From positions 1 through 56,332 of the forward strand of contig NZ_VCKY01000038.1 in the NCBI RefSeq assembly GCF_005889735.1: a DNA stretch of 56,332 nucleotides, given 5' to 3'. The position numbers and the translations under genes were made by a program. The notes under the pieces were generated by a model. The model was not told the origin of the DNA. It was given only the letters and a program-made list of their open reading frames with translations, and made no database searches. The stretch's first letter is position 1; every line of letters starts with the position of its first letter. The stretch is from Nonomuraea turkmeniaca (lineage in GTDB: Bacteria > Actinomycetota > Actinomycetes > Streptosporangiales > Streptosporangiaceae). Shown here piece after piece: positions 26,701 to 33,726 of this stretch.

Positions 26701-26996
26701 TCGACGGGGACCCAGCGGCCGTCCTTGCGGACGCGTACCGGGCGGACGTGCTGCTCCAGGGTGTAGGTGCCGTCGGGCTTGACGACGACCCGGCGGGTCT
26801 CGTTCGTCAGCGCGGCCACCTCGACGGGCTTGTTGTCCCGCCGGGCCTGGGCGGCCGCGTCCCGCTCAGGAGAGGCCGCCGCGTCCCGCTCAGAAGAGAC
26901 CGTCGCCGGTGTCTCCGCGACGGCGACCGGGCCCCAGGGGATCATGACGATCGGTAACGCCAACGCCGCCGCACCTAGAACACGCACAACCCGCAT
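23724..26996 (-). CDS. Secreted DNRLRE/LamG-domain protein
   Basis: About 1090 residues from ATG 26996, chosen because it opens a signal peptide (MRVVRVLGAAALALPIVMIP, cleavage near VAVAETP). GAGG lies 4 nt upstream. An N-terminal linker carries a repeated ERDAAA motif; residues up to 270 are a beta region seen upstream of RHS proteins; a DNRLRE module follows (SNYLNSSDVARVGRISSS, TIHGKQIIKATLRTYE, WNNPPA). The C-terminal about 420 residues are two LamG/jellyroll copies of about 210 residues each, both with GHW(A/K)LDE, SFTVTAW/NFTVTAW, EWTHLAGVYD and a YVNGRL motif. Probable cell-wall or glycan-binding exoprotein, paired with the RHS gene. Confidence 0.9.
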   Translation of the reverse strand: MRVVRVLGAAALALPIVMIPWGPVAVAETPATVSSERDAAASPERDAAAQARRDNKPVEVAALTNETRRVVVKPDGTYTLEQHVRPVRVRKDGRWVPVDTTLRLRPDGAVEPVAAAVGLTFSGGGDARLARLSRGAKSLELGWPGTLPQPTLSGDTATYPEVMPGVDLQVTADVDGFSHVLVVKSRAAAATLTELTFPLASHGLSVKADKAGNIEAADTNGGTIFIAPTPKMWDSEGITSPQALKEGRSPEAREARMGVELTGRQLRLKPDQKMLADPKTKFPVYLDPYFSAARGSWTAIWSNWPNSNYLNSSDVARVGRISSSQANRSFFQMNTGTTIHGKQIIKATLRTYETWSYSCSARKVEAWGTGAISKSTTWNNPPAKTRLLSTVNVAKGYSSSCLPGGVEFDVTSWAVDAAAKKWATMTIGLYATSETDVWAWKKFRNNPSLVIEYNSIPTAPVAADVWSDPGGACGSGDTRPVISAATPKLWARLKDADNSVKGHFEWWSAAGVKLGEHVTALGSSGTAFYATVPQGAYADGAQIRWRVRAQDGKADSAWSPWCEATVDSTAPGKEPQVTSSQYAENTWNDGVGLAGAFTFAPNGVTDVAAYVYGLDTTPGTQVAPGADGTATIQLTPRHDGPNVLSVRSKDRAGQLGPIRTYVFNVNSGKAPSGHWALDEGGGPVAGDAANTHPATLYGATWTTGRTGSGLRLANAYAQTSGPVTDTSRNFTVTAWARLTGTAATSTLVTQEGTRTGGFALQYAKADDRWALTRAGTDADNAATVRALSAAAPRLNEWTHLAGVYDSAAGQISLYVNGRLEGTAAVTQPWNATGPLTIGRGKVNGAASDYWPGDVDEVRVYGRAMFADEVADLVNSAATLVGHWKLDEESGSSAADSSGRATAATLSGAASWTSGWLDGALALDGVNGHAQTTTPAIGTRTSFTVTAWTQLDYLPAADTAAVSQPGSRAAGFQLGFDKAQGRWVLGMAAADTDTAALVRTPSDAIPNPLEWTHLAGVYDALAGELRIYVNGRLATTTVTAHLSAWNATGPLQLGRTKAAGVFTGYWPGSVDDVRTYDGVLSAEQIAQLAAQ

Positions 26997-27167
26997 CTGT
27001 CCTCGCCCATGGTGAGCTGGGGTTACGCGCGGAACGGAGGACCGCCCGGCGTCTCCTCGATCTTCGGTTGACGATCGGATTCTCACCCCGGCCATGGCAG
27101 CGGTCCAGACTTCTGCGCATTCTGCTCAAAAAATCCTTCAACGCACCGCTTTAGGTGGAAATATCCG

Positions 27168-27872
27168 TCATATCTCCGTCGGGAGCGGCCACGCCGCCGG
27201 GTTGACGCGCTTGACGATCTCGTTCAGCGCGATGCGCACGTACGGCTCCCCCACCCAGAGGTGCTTGGCACCGTCCACCCCGACGACCTCCGCCTGCGGC
27301 ACCCGCGCGAACCGCGTGCGGGCCTCCTCCGGCCGCAGATAGTCGTCGAACTCCGGCACCAGCGCCGTCAGCGGCCGCCCGAACCGCGCCCACGCGTCCA
27401 GATCGTCGTCGGTGGCCCGGTGCAGCGGCGGCGACAGCAGGATCGCACCCTCGACCAGCGGGTCGTGGGCCCACTTGAGCGTCAGCTCGGTCCCGAACGA
27501 CCAGCCGATCACCCAGACGTGCGGCAGGTCGTGGTATTCGGCGTACTCCAGCGCCGCCGCCACGTCGAACCGCTCCCCCTCGCCCCCGTCGAACGTGCCC
27601 TCCGAGGCGCCGCGCTCCGACGACGTGCCGCGGGTGTTGAAGCGCAGCACGGCCAGGTCGGCGAGTGCCGGCAGGCGGTTGGCCGCCTTCTTGTAGACGT
27701 GGCTGTCCATGAAGCCGCCGTGGGTGGGCAGCGGGTGCAGGGTCACCAGCGTCGCCACGGGCGGCCGGTCCTGCGGCAGGGCCAGCTCACCGACCAGGGT
27801 CAGGCCGTCACCCGTGTGCAGCTCGATCGGCTCGCGCCTGGCCGGCAGCACGGTCGCCGCACGAATCTCCAA
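27168..27872 (-). CDS. Alpha/beta hydrolase, YdeN/dienelactone-like
   Basis: About 234 residues. An N-terminal strand (TLVTLHPLPTHGG), then FMDSHVYKKAANRL, the nucleophile elbow GWSFGTELTLKWAH (Ser about residue 113), and Asp/His candidates in the last third (FDDY, DGAKHLWVGEP). The HPLPTHGG and GTSSERG pattern fits the small soluble alpha/beta hydrolase group found in many actinomycetes (including COG2945-like proteins). I take the TTG at 27872, preceded by AAAGGA, as start; a TTG at 27890 lies within the upstream gene's stop. It follows the zinc-binding small gene by 14 nt on the same strand. Substrate unknown. Confidence 0.85.
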   Translation of the reverse strand: MEIRAATVLPARREPIELHTGDGLTLVGELALPQDRPPVATLVTLHPLPTHGGFMDSHVYKKAANRLPALADLAVLRFNTRGTSSERGASEGTFDGGEGERFDVAAALEYAEYHDLPHVWVIGWSFGTELTLKWAHDPLVEGAILLSPPLHRATDDDLDAWARFGRPLTALVPEFDDYLRPEEARTRFARVPQAEVVGVDGAKHLWVGEPYVRIALNEIVKRVNPAAWPLPTEI

Positions 27873-27886
27873 CCTTGGGGGTCCTT

Positions 27887-28177
27887 TCAATAGCGGCTGC
27901 GGCCGGGGCCGCGGTCCAGTCTCTTACGCCAGCAGGCCGGGTGCCAGTGGCGGCGCTCCTCGTCGCCTCCCGCCCAGTTGGGCCAGGCCACGAGGTGCGG
28001 CTGGCCGCGGCGGATCTCCTGGTCACAGCCTGGACAGCGGTAGTCCTTGGCCGACGAGGCGCCGGTGAGCATACGTACCTTCCACTCGCCGTCCGCCCAT
28101 TCCTCCACCTTGTCCAGGCCGGTCGGGAAGCCGAAAGGGCGGGAGGACTCCCTTCGGCGGGCGCGGCGGGGACTCAT
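27887..28177 (-). CDS. Small zinc-ribbon-like protein, 96 residues
   Basis: Basic N-terminus ([14 protein letters not shown]), a middle part with [25 protein letters not shown], then [14 protein letters not shown] and [13 protein letters not shown]. The CxxC plus HxxxC (HPAC) pair can coordinate a metal. It is recognised only as a conserved actinobacterial hypothetical, sometimes labelled ATP/GTP-binding without evidence. It is divergent from nucS (68 bp between starts), a neighbour seen repeatedly in actinobacteria from memory. Cytosolic; function unknown. Confidence 0.8.
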   Translation of the reverse strand: MSPRRARRRESSRPFGFPTGLDKVEEWADGEWKVRMLTGASSAKDYRCPGCDQEIRRGQPHLVAWPNWAGGDEERRHWHPACWRKRLDRGPGRSRY

Positions 28178-28245
28178 GCCGCGCTGGGTGCAGACCGTTC
28201 GAACGCCATGCGTCCAGTTTTCCAGAGCCGCTAAGGTGGGTCGTC

Positions 28246-28908
28246 ATGCGGCTGGTCATCGCGCGATGCAGCGTGGATTACGTTGGACGGCTCACGGCGC
28301 ACTTGCCGATGGCGCCGAGGCTCGTTCTCATCAAGGCGGACGGCAGCGTGAGCATTCACGCGGACGATCGCGCCTTCAAGCCGCTCAACTGGATGAATCC
28401 GCCGTGCAAGCTCAAGGAGGACGGCGAAACCTGGACGGTCACCCACGGCAAGACCGGCGAGAAACTGGTCCTGACCATGGCCGAGATCCTCCACGACTCC
28501 AGCCACGAGCTGGGCGTCGACCCCGGGCTGATCAAGGACGGCGTGGAGGCTCACCTGCAGGAGTTGCTCGCCGAGCACATCACGACCCTGGGTGAGGGAT
28601 ATTCGCTGATCCGCCGGGAGTACATGACGGCGATCGGTCCGGTGGACATCCTCTGCCGCGACGCCCTGGGCGCGACCGTGGCGGTCGAGATCAAGCGCCG
28701 GGGGGAGATCGACGGCGTGGAGCAGCTCACCCGGTATCTGGAGCTGTTGAATCGTGACCCCCTGATCTCCCCCGTCCGCGGCATCTTCGCCGCCCAGGAG
28801 ATCAAGCCCCAGGCGAGAGTGCTGGCGACCGACAGAGGGATCGACTGCGTCACCCTGGACTACGACACCCTCCGCGGCATCGAACCCGAAAACCCCACCC
28901 TCTTCTGA
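28246..28908 (+). CDS. nucS: Endonuclease NucS (EndoMS), mismatch repair
   Basis: 220 residues. Cleaves mismatched DNA on both strands and replaces MutS/MutL in most actinobacteria; acts with the replication clamp. The N-terminal DNA-binding domain ([20 protein letters not shown]) is followed by the PD-(D/E)XK nuclease core: [22 protein letters not shown] (Asp about 140, then E-x-K) and [16 protein letters not shown]. Length fits the family. ATG 28246 has AAGGTGGG 5 nt upstream. Divergent from the 96-residue zinc protein. Conserved C-terminal sequence ([10 protein letters not shown]) resembles the clamp-interaction tail. Confidence 0.95.
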   Translation: MRLVIARCSVDYVGRLTAHLPMAPRLVLIKADGSVSIHADDRAFKPLNWMNPPCKLKEDGETWTVTHGKTGEKLVLTMAEILHDSSHELGVDPGLIKDGVEAHLQELLAEHITTLGEGYSLIRREYMTAIGPVDILCRDALGATVAVEIKRRGEIDGVEQLTRYLELLNRDPLISPVRGIFAAQEIKPQARVLATDRGIDCVTLDYDTLRGIEPENPTLF

Positions 28909-28958
28909 CCTTTTACGCGTTGCCGTGGTCGGCCACCCGCCGTACTTCGGCTGCCGGA

Positions 28959-29098
28959 GCGGCGAGCCTGGGGCGGAGAGCGGCAGCTTGCGTGACCAGC
29001 GGAGCCCCGTGCGAGCGCGACCATAAGCAGGCGCGGCGAGCCTGGGGCGGAGAGCGGCAGCTTGCGTGACCAGCGGAGCCCCGTGCGAGCGCGACCAT
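28959..29098. repeat. Near-tandem 74-bp direct repeat in the nucS-GNAT gap
   Basis: The 66-bp unit at 28959-29024 recurs at 29033-29098 without change, a period of 74 bp; the linkers differ in a few bases and a few more bases match past the second copy. The 301 bp between nucS and the GNAT gene holds nothing else that I can support. The unit has no protein-coding frame in common between copies because 74 is not a multiple of 3. Confidence 0.8.
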
Positions 29099-29209
29099 GG
29101 GCAGGGCCCTCCAGGGGAACGGCCTCTGACAGCGGTGGCCCGCCGTTACGCGCGCCCGTCTTGCCCTTCGCCAGGTTCTGCGGACCGTGGATGGGGGAGA
29201 GGTGACCTC

Positions 29210-29782
29210 ATGGAGATTCGGGGCGCGGATGTGACCCGCGAGGCCGAGGCGGTCGGTGTCGCGTTGGCCAGGGCGTTCCGCGACGACCCGGTGATCAACT
29301 GGCTGCTGGGCGAAGGCAAGGACGCGGCGCTGATGTTCACCACGCTCGCCCGGTACACGCATGAGCTCACCGAGGTGGCCGTGGACGAGGACGGCTCGCT
29401 GGCGGGGGTCGCGCTGTGGGACCCGCCACGGCACCAGCCCGACTATCCGGAGGGCGCGATCGCGGGCTTCATGGCGGCCATGGGGAATCGTGTCTCGTAC
29501 GGGATGCTGCTGGACGAGGAGCTCGGCAAACGGCGGCCCGAGCAGCCGTTCTGGTATCTGGCCCAGCTGGGCACCGTGCCGGAACGGCAGGGCGCGGGCG
29601 TGGGCGGCGCCCTGCTGCGGACCGGCCTGGCCCGGTGCGACGCCGAGCGGATGCCGACGTACCTGGAGAGCAGCAAAGAGTCCAACGTGCCGTTCTACGA
29701 AAAACACGGCTTCGCGGTCACGTCGCGCTTCGAGCTGCCCGGCGGCCCGCCCATCTGGACCATGTGGCGGCCGGTCCCTTGA
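29210..29782 (+). CDS. GNAT-family N-acetyltransferase
   Basis: 190 residues. Acetyl-CoA-binding loop is clear: QLGTVPERQGAGVGGALLRTGL (Q/RxxGxG/A motif A), with C-terminal YLESSKESNVPFYEKHGFAVTSRFELPGGPPIWTMW giving motif B. The N-terminal half is the helical part. The ATG at 29210 follows GGGGGAGAGGTG and is the best start; an upstream frame over the repeats (29066) is not used. Acceptor unknown; puromycin/aminoglycoside-like acetyltransferases share this shape. The repeat region lies just upstream. Confidence 0.9.
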   Translation: MEIRGADVTREAEAVGVALARAFRDDPVINWLLGEGKDAALMFTTLARYTHELTEVAVDEDGSLAGVALWDPPRHQPDYPEGAIAGFMAAMGNRVSYGMLLDEELGKRRPEQPFWYLAQLGTVPERQGAGVGGALLRTGLARCDAERMPTYLESSKESNVPFYEKHGFAVTSRFELPGGPPIWTMWRPVP

Positions 29783-29798
29783 CCAGGGGCCGGATCTA

Positions 29799-29825
29799 GT
29801 AAGCATTGCCTTACCGGTCTATCGT
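29799..29825 (+). promoter_or_regulatory. Promoter/operator candidate of the aldehyde dehydrogenase gene
   Basis: A -10-like TATCGT (29820-29825) ends 6 nt before ATG 29832, which has no ribosome site, so a leaderless start is likely. An inverted repeat GTAAG-cattgc-CTTAC lies at 29799-29814 and could be the operator of the TetR gene downstream. No good -35 was found. Confidence 0.4.
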
Positions 29826-29831
29826 GACGCC

Positions 29832-31304
29832 ATGACCACGCTCTCGTTCGACTCACTCAACCCGGCGACCGGCGGGATCGTCGGCAGCCACCCCAACCAG
29901 GGCCCCGACGCCGTGCACGAGGCCGTCGGCCGAGCCGACGAGGCGGCTGTCTGGTGGGCGGGGCTGGGGCACGGCGAGCGGCGACGCCGCCTGCTCGACT
30001 ACAAGGCCGTCGTCACCCGGCACCTGCGTGAGCTCGCCGCCCTGGTCCACGAGGAGACCGGCAAGCCGGTGGGCGACGCCACGCTGGAGATCGTGCTGGC
30101 GATCACGCACATCGACTGGGCGGCCCGCAACGCCCAGAAAGTGCTCGGCCGCCGCCGGGTCAACACCGGCATGATCGGCCTCAACCTGGCCGCCACGCTC
30201 GAATACCTCCCACTCGGCGTCGTAGCCGTGATCGGCCCATGGAACTACCCGGTCTTCACCCCCATGGGCTCCATCGCGTACGCGCTCGCGGCCGGCAACG
30301 CGGTCGTGTTCAAGCCGAGCGAACTGACCCCAGGCGTGGGCGTGCGACTGGCGGAGTTGTTCACCGAGGCGGTGCCCGAGCACCCGGTGTTCCAGACCGT
30401 GACCGGGCTGGGCGAGACGGGCGCGGCGCTGGCGGGCGATCCACGCGTACGAAAGGTCGCCTTCACCGGCTCGACCGCCACGGCCAAGCGGGTCATGGCG
30501 GCCTGCGCCGAGAACCTCACCCCGATCGTGGCCGAGTGCGGCGGCAAGGACGCGTTCATCGTGGACGCCGACGCCGACGTGGCCAGGGCCGCGGACGCCT
30601 GCCTGTGGGGAGCGATGTCCAACGCCGGGCAGACGTGCGTGGGCGTCGAGCGGGTCTATGTCGTGGACGCGGTCTATGAAAGTTTCATGCGCGAGCTGTC
30701 CGACCGGGTGGCGAAGGTGCGGGCCGGCGAGGACTACGGGCCGATCACCATGCCAGGTCAGGTGGACATAATCAAGCGGCACATAGACGATGCCGCCAAG
30801 TCGGGCAAGGTCGTGACGGGCGGCCCCGGATCCGTGCGCGCGCCGTACGTGGACCCGGTGATCGTCGAGGACGTGCCCGAGGACTCCCCCGCGGTGCGCG
30901 AGGAGACGTTCGGGCCGACGATCACCGTCCGCCGCACCCGTGACGCCCAGGAGGCGCTGCAGCTGGCCAACGCCTCCGCGTATGGCCTGGGTGGGACGGT
31001 GTTCTCGAAGAACGTCCGCCGGGCCATGGAGCTGGCCCGCATGATGCGGAGCGGAATGACGGCCATCAACTCGGTCATCTCGTTCGCCGGCGTCCCGGCG
31101 CTGCCGTTCGGCGGCGTGGGCGATTCGGGCTTCGGGCGCATCCACGGAGCCGACGGACTACGCGAGTTCGCCAGGCCCAAAGCGATCTCCCGGCAGCGGT
31201 TCGCGATGCCCGGGATGAACCTGACATCGTTCACGAGAGGACCCGCCGATCTTGAGCGACTGATCAGACTTGTCACGTTCTTGCACGGTCGACGTAAAAG
31301 ATAA
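29832..31304 (+). CDS. NAD(P)-dependent aldehyde dehydrogenase (succinate-semialdehyde-type)
   Basis: 490 residues, oxidises aldehydes to acids. Landmarks: IGPWNYP oxyanion region (about 134), GNAVVFKPSEL, TGSTATAKRV (cofactor), active-site Glu in IVAECGGKDAF (about 235), catalytic Cys in NAGQTCVGVERV (about 270), and EETFGPT in the C-terminal part (about 358). The start at 29832 replaces a longer frame that opens inside the GNAT gene. Resembles succinate-semialdehyde and bulky-aldehyde dehydrogenases; the exact aldehyde is not known. The TetR regulator gene follows in the same direction after 63 bp, so this may be its target. Confidence 0.93.
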   Translation: MTTLSFDSLNPATGGIVGSHPNQGPDAVHEAVGRADEAAVWWAGLGHGERRRRLLDYKAVVTRHLRELAALVHEETGKPVGDATLEIVLAITHIDWAARNAQKVLGRRRVNTGMIGLNLAATLEYLPLGVVAVIGPWNYPVFTPMGSIAYALAAGNAVVFKPSELTPGVGVRLAELFTEAVPEHPVFQTVTGLGETGAALAGDPRVRKVAFTGSTATAKRVMAACAENLTPIVAECGGKDAFIVDADADVARAADACLWGAMSNAGQTCVGVERVYVVDAVYESFMRELSDRVAKVRAGEDYGPITMPGQVDIIKRHIDDAAKSGKVVTGGPGSVRAPYVDPVIVEDVPEDSPAVREETFGPTITVRRTRDAQEALQLANASAYGLGGTVFSKNVRRAMELARMMRSGMTAINSVISFAGVPALPFGGVGDSGFGRIHGADGLREFARPKAISRQRFAMPGMNLTSFTRGPADLERLIRLVTFLHGRRKR

Positions 31305-31324
31305 TCTTCTTACCCTTTCCCAAA

Positions 31325-31344
31325 ACGGATCATCCGTCCATAAT
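31325..31344 (+). promoter_or_regulatory. Palindrome and -10 upstream of tetR
   Basis: Perfect ACGGAT-N-ATCCGT (31325-31337) is followed directly by CATAAT (31339-31344), a 5-of-6 match to TATAAT. The ATG at 31368 lies 23 nt after the -10. The arrangement suggests autoregulation by the TetR protein; the -35 is poor. Confidence 0.5.
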
Positions 31345-31367
31345 TGTGTGCTCTGGGGGCCACGATC

Positions 31368-32000
31368 ATGTTGGACGGGTGGAATGTGAACCGGTCTTAC
31401 CGGGGGATGTCGGCTGAGCAAAGGCTGGCGGACAGACGCGAGCGGCTGATGACAGCCGCGTACACGCTATACGCGAAGCCGGGTTTCGCGGCGACGACCA
31501 TCGAAAGGCTCTGCTCGGAGGCGCGGATCTCCAACCGCGCCTTCTACGAATGTTTCGGTGGCCGCGAGGAGCTCCTTCAGGCGCTGCACGAGCGCTGTGT
31601 GGAGGAAAGCCTGGCCGTCGTGACCAAAGCGGTGCAGGAAGCGCCGAACACTCTGGAGGGAAGGGTCAAGGCCGGGATTCGCGCCTATATCGAGTTCACA
31701 ACGGCCGACTGGCGCCGGGCCCGCATCATGCACGTGGAGGTGCGCAGGTCAGGAGATGTCCTGACGACGTCCCGCCAGCGGGCCATAGAGGACTTTGCCC
31801 GGCTCGTGGAGGAGGCCTCCTCCGATTTCCCGCAGGCCGCGCCGAATCGGCGGCTCGTAGCGCTCGGCGTCGTTGGCGCGTTACAAGAGTTGCTCATCGA
31901 ATGGCTGCTCACCGACGACCAGCCGCACATCGACGAACTCGTGGACACGGCCGTGCACATCTTCATCCAGAGCTTGGGGGCCCCCGACACAGCCGGTTGA
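31368..32000 (+). CDS. TetR-family transcriptional regulator
   Basis: About 210 residues. The N-terminal HTH is standard: RRERLMTAAYTLYAKPGFAATTIERLCSEARISNRAFYECFGGREELLQALHE, with the recognition helix ARISNRAFYECF. The C-terminal part (RVKAGIRAYIEFTTADWRRARIMHVEVRR ...) is the ligand and dimer domain. Start at ATG 31368 with GGGGG upstream; an ATG at 31407 is an alternative. A palindrome with a -10 box (31325-31344) precedes it. Likely target: its own gene and the dehydrogenase at 29832 (inference). Confidence 0.9.
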   Translation: MLDGWNVNRSYRGMSAEQRLADRRERLMTAAYTLYAKPGFAATTIERLCSEARISNRAFYECFGGREELLQALHERCVEESLAVVTKAVQEAPNTLEGRVKAGIRAYIEFTTADWRRARIMHVEVRRSGDVLTTSRQRAIEDFARLVEEASSDFPQAAPNRRLVALGVVGALQELLIEWLLTDDQPHIDELVDTAVHIFIQSLGAPDTAG

Positions 32001-32118
32001 CGTGCTGGGCGTTACGTGTCATGCACACATCGGATAAATCCGCATTCGGCGCAGTTTTCGGTGCCATAGGTCGCCGATGCGCACCATCCGTAATCTACAT
32101 TTTGTCTAAGTCAAGAAA

Positions 32119-32148
32119 GAGCGGGCAACGGCTGATCGTCGCCCGCTC
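32119..32148 (-). terminator. Rho-independent terminator of the STAS gene
   Basis: 8-bp perfect stem GAGCGGGC (32119-32126) with GCCCGCTC (32141-32148), 14-nt loop. Read on the minus strand it is followed by TTTCTTGACTT, a U-rich tail. It also lies after the tetR stop on the other strand, but the tail fits the minus strand. Confidence 0.75.
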
Positions 32149-32160
32149 GGATATGTCACC

Positions 32161-32478
32161 TCAGGCCACCGCAGCAGCCGGAACCTCCACATGCAGCACC
32201 CGATTCAGCCGGGTCACCGCCAGGATCCGCATGATCCGCGGTGGCACCCCCCGAAGAACAAGGCGGCGTTGCACGCTCAGCGCGCGCCGATGCGCCCCCA
32301 CGAGCACCCCGAGACCGGTGGCGTCGATCATCTCCAGCTTGGAGAGGTCCAGGATCAGGTCGCCTTCACCGGAGTCGAGAGCTTTGTGCAGCCGCTCGCG
32401 CACCCCGGCCGACGTGCCGGCGTCGAGCCTGGCCCCGATCCGCACCACCTGAGCCCGCGGATTGCCCCGGACGCGCAT
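32161..32478 (-). CDS. STAS-domain anti-anti-sigma-like protein
   Basis: 105 residues, a single STAS domain (SpoIIAA fold). The conserved strand-helix reads LILDLSKLEMIDATGLGVLVGAHRRA: the residue normally phosphorylated (Ser in DSSGLG) is Thr here (DATGLG). Excellent ribosome site (GAGGAGG) before ATG 32478. No anti-sigma kinase lies next to it; the ABC transporter/histidine kinase operon begins 81 bp upstream on the same strand. In families of this type the protein binds an RsbW-like kinase; with Thr it may still be phosphorylated or may act constitutively (inference). A terminator follows the stop. Confidence 0.9.
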   Translation of the reverse strand: MRVRGNPRAQVVRIGARLDAGTSAGVRERLHKALDSGEGDLILDLSKLEMIDATGLGVLVGAHRRALSVQRRLVLRGVPPRIMRILAVTRLNRVLHVEVPAAAVA

Positions 32479-32559
32479 GCCACCTCCTCATTCACGCACA
32501 CAGCGTAGTCACACCCCCACGCGAAGCACCCGCCGAGGTGAACCCCCTGCATGAGTCCT

Positions 32560-33726
32560 CTACCCACGTAGCGGCAATGACACGACTGCGGTGAGCAGGA
32601 ACTCTCCGTCGCCCGTCGGATGGGCGGCCAGCTTGCCGCCCACGGCGCTCACCCGCTCCCCCATGCCCGTCAGGCCGCTCCCCAGGTCATCGGTGTGCCG
32701 CCGGGCCACGCCGTCGTTGCGTACGCGTAGCTCCGCCTCCTCCTCGGTGAAGCGGATGGTGATGTCACAGAACGTCGCGGTGCTGTGCTTGAGCACGTTG
32801 GTGATCGCCTCGCGCACCGCGTACGCGAAGACGGGGGCCACCCCGGCGGGCAGGTCGCGGTAGGGCAGGTGCACCTCGCAGCGCACGCCCGCCGCTTCGA
32901 GCACACTCTTCACACTGTCCAGCTCGGCGGCCAGGTCGAGCTCGCGGTAGCCGCGCACGGCCTCGCGCAGCTCCCGCAGCGCCTTCCTGGTCAGCGTGTT
33001 GATCTCGGCCATCTCGGCCTTGGCCGCCGCCGGATCGCCGTCCGACAGGCGCACGGCGAGCTCCGTCTTGACCGCGATGGCCGACAGCTGGTGCCCCACG
33101 AGGTCATGGAGATCCCTGGCGAAGCGCAGCCGCTCCTCGGCCAGCGCCAGCCGCGTGTGCGCCTCACGGCCCTCGTGAGCTTGTACGGCCAGCGTCCAGA
33201 TCCAGACCCACATCCGCCCGGACGGCGGCAGTATCACGCACCAGAGCCCGTTCAGCAAAACGTAGTAGACCAGCAGCTCGGCAGGAGACACGTCGATGGC
33301 CATGACGCTCGCCCCGGTCGCCACGCCGAGCATGCCCAGCCCGACGGTCGCCACGAAAACCCCGAGCGACTGGAGAACGGCCGTACGCCTGGAGACGCCG
33401 AGCGTCGCGAGGTACAGCCAGCACATGGGCACGAAACCGAACCCGAACGGATCGGCCCCGCCCAGGCCGGCCGCGATCAGCGCGAGGACCGCCGCCCACA
33501 CCATCCGCTTGGTGGGGTAACGGCGGTCCAGGATGGCGTCGATGATGCGCCGGCTGAGCCACGTGAAGCACACCGTGGCGATCAGCGCGGGCACGAGGCG
33601 CCACCATAAGAGCCGTCCTTCGGCGACTCCCGCGAGGATCCCGACCCCGATGAGGAACCACGTGATGGCGAGGCCGAAGATCAGCGTCACCCAGGTGAGG
33701 CGCCGTGCCCGCGCGATCTCGTCCAT
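32560..33726 (-). CDS. DesK-type sensor histidine kinase without adjacent response regulator
   Basis: 388 residues. The N-terminal 160 residues hold about five transmembrane helices. The kinase core has the HisKA_3 box FARDLHDLVGHQLSAIAVKTELAV (His about residue 207), then a HATPase with REAITNVLKHS (N-box), LRVRNDG and GSGLTGMGERV. It starts immediately after the permease stop (TAG-ATG), so translation is coupled. Families of this layout normally add a LuxR-type response regulator next; here the next gene is the STAS protein, so the partner must be elsewhere. Cognate candidates: the regulator at 54339 (has its own kinase) or an unlinked gene. The ABC transporter upstream may be its output. 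Confidence 0.9.
   Translation of the reverse strand: MDEIARARRLTWVTLIFGLAITWFLIGVGILAGVAEGRLLWWRLVPALIATVCFTWLSRRIIDAILDRRYPTKRMVWAAVLALIAAGLGGADPFGFGFVPMCWLYLATLGVSRRTAVLQSLGVFVATVGLGMLGVATGASVMAIDVSPAELLVYYVLLNGLWCVILPPSGRMWVWIWTLAVQAHEGREAHTRLALAEERLRFARDLHDLVGHQLSAIAVKTELAVRLSDGDPAAAKAEMAEINTLTRKALRELREAVRGYRELDLAAELDSVKSVLEAAGVRCEVHLPYRDLPAGVAPVFAYAVREAITNVLKHSTATFCDITIRFTEEEAELRVRNDGVARRHTDDLGSGLTGMGERVSAVGGKLAAHPTGDGEFLLTAVVSLPLRG

Noticed and set aside
28913..29806. Minus-strand frame across the repeat and the GNAT gene
   Set aside because: It is antisense to a recognised GNAT and passes the repeats in two different frames; no family signature.
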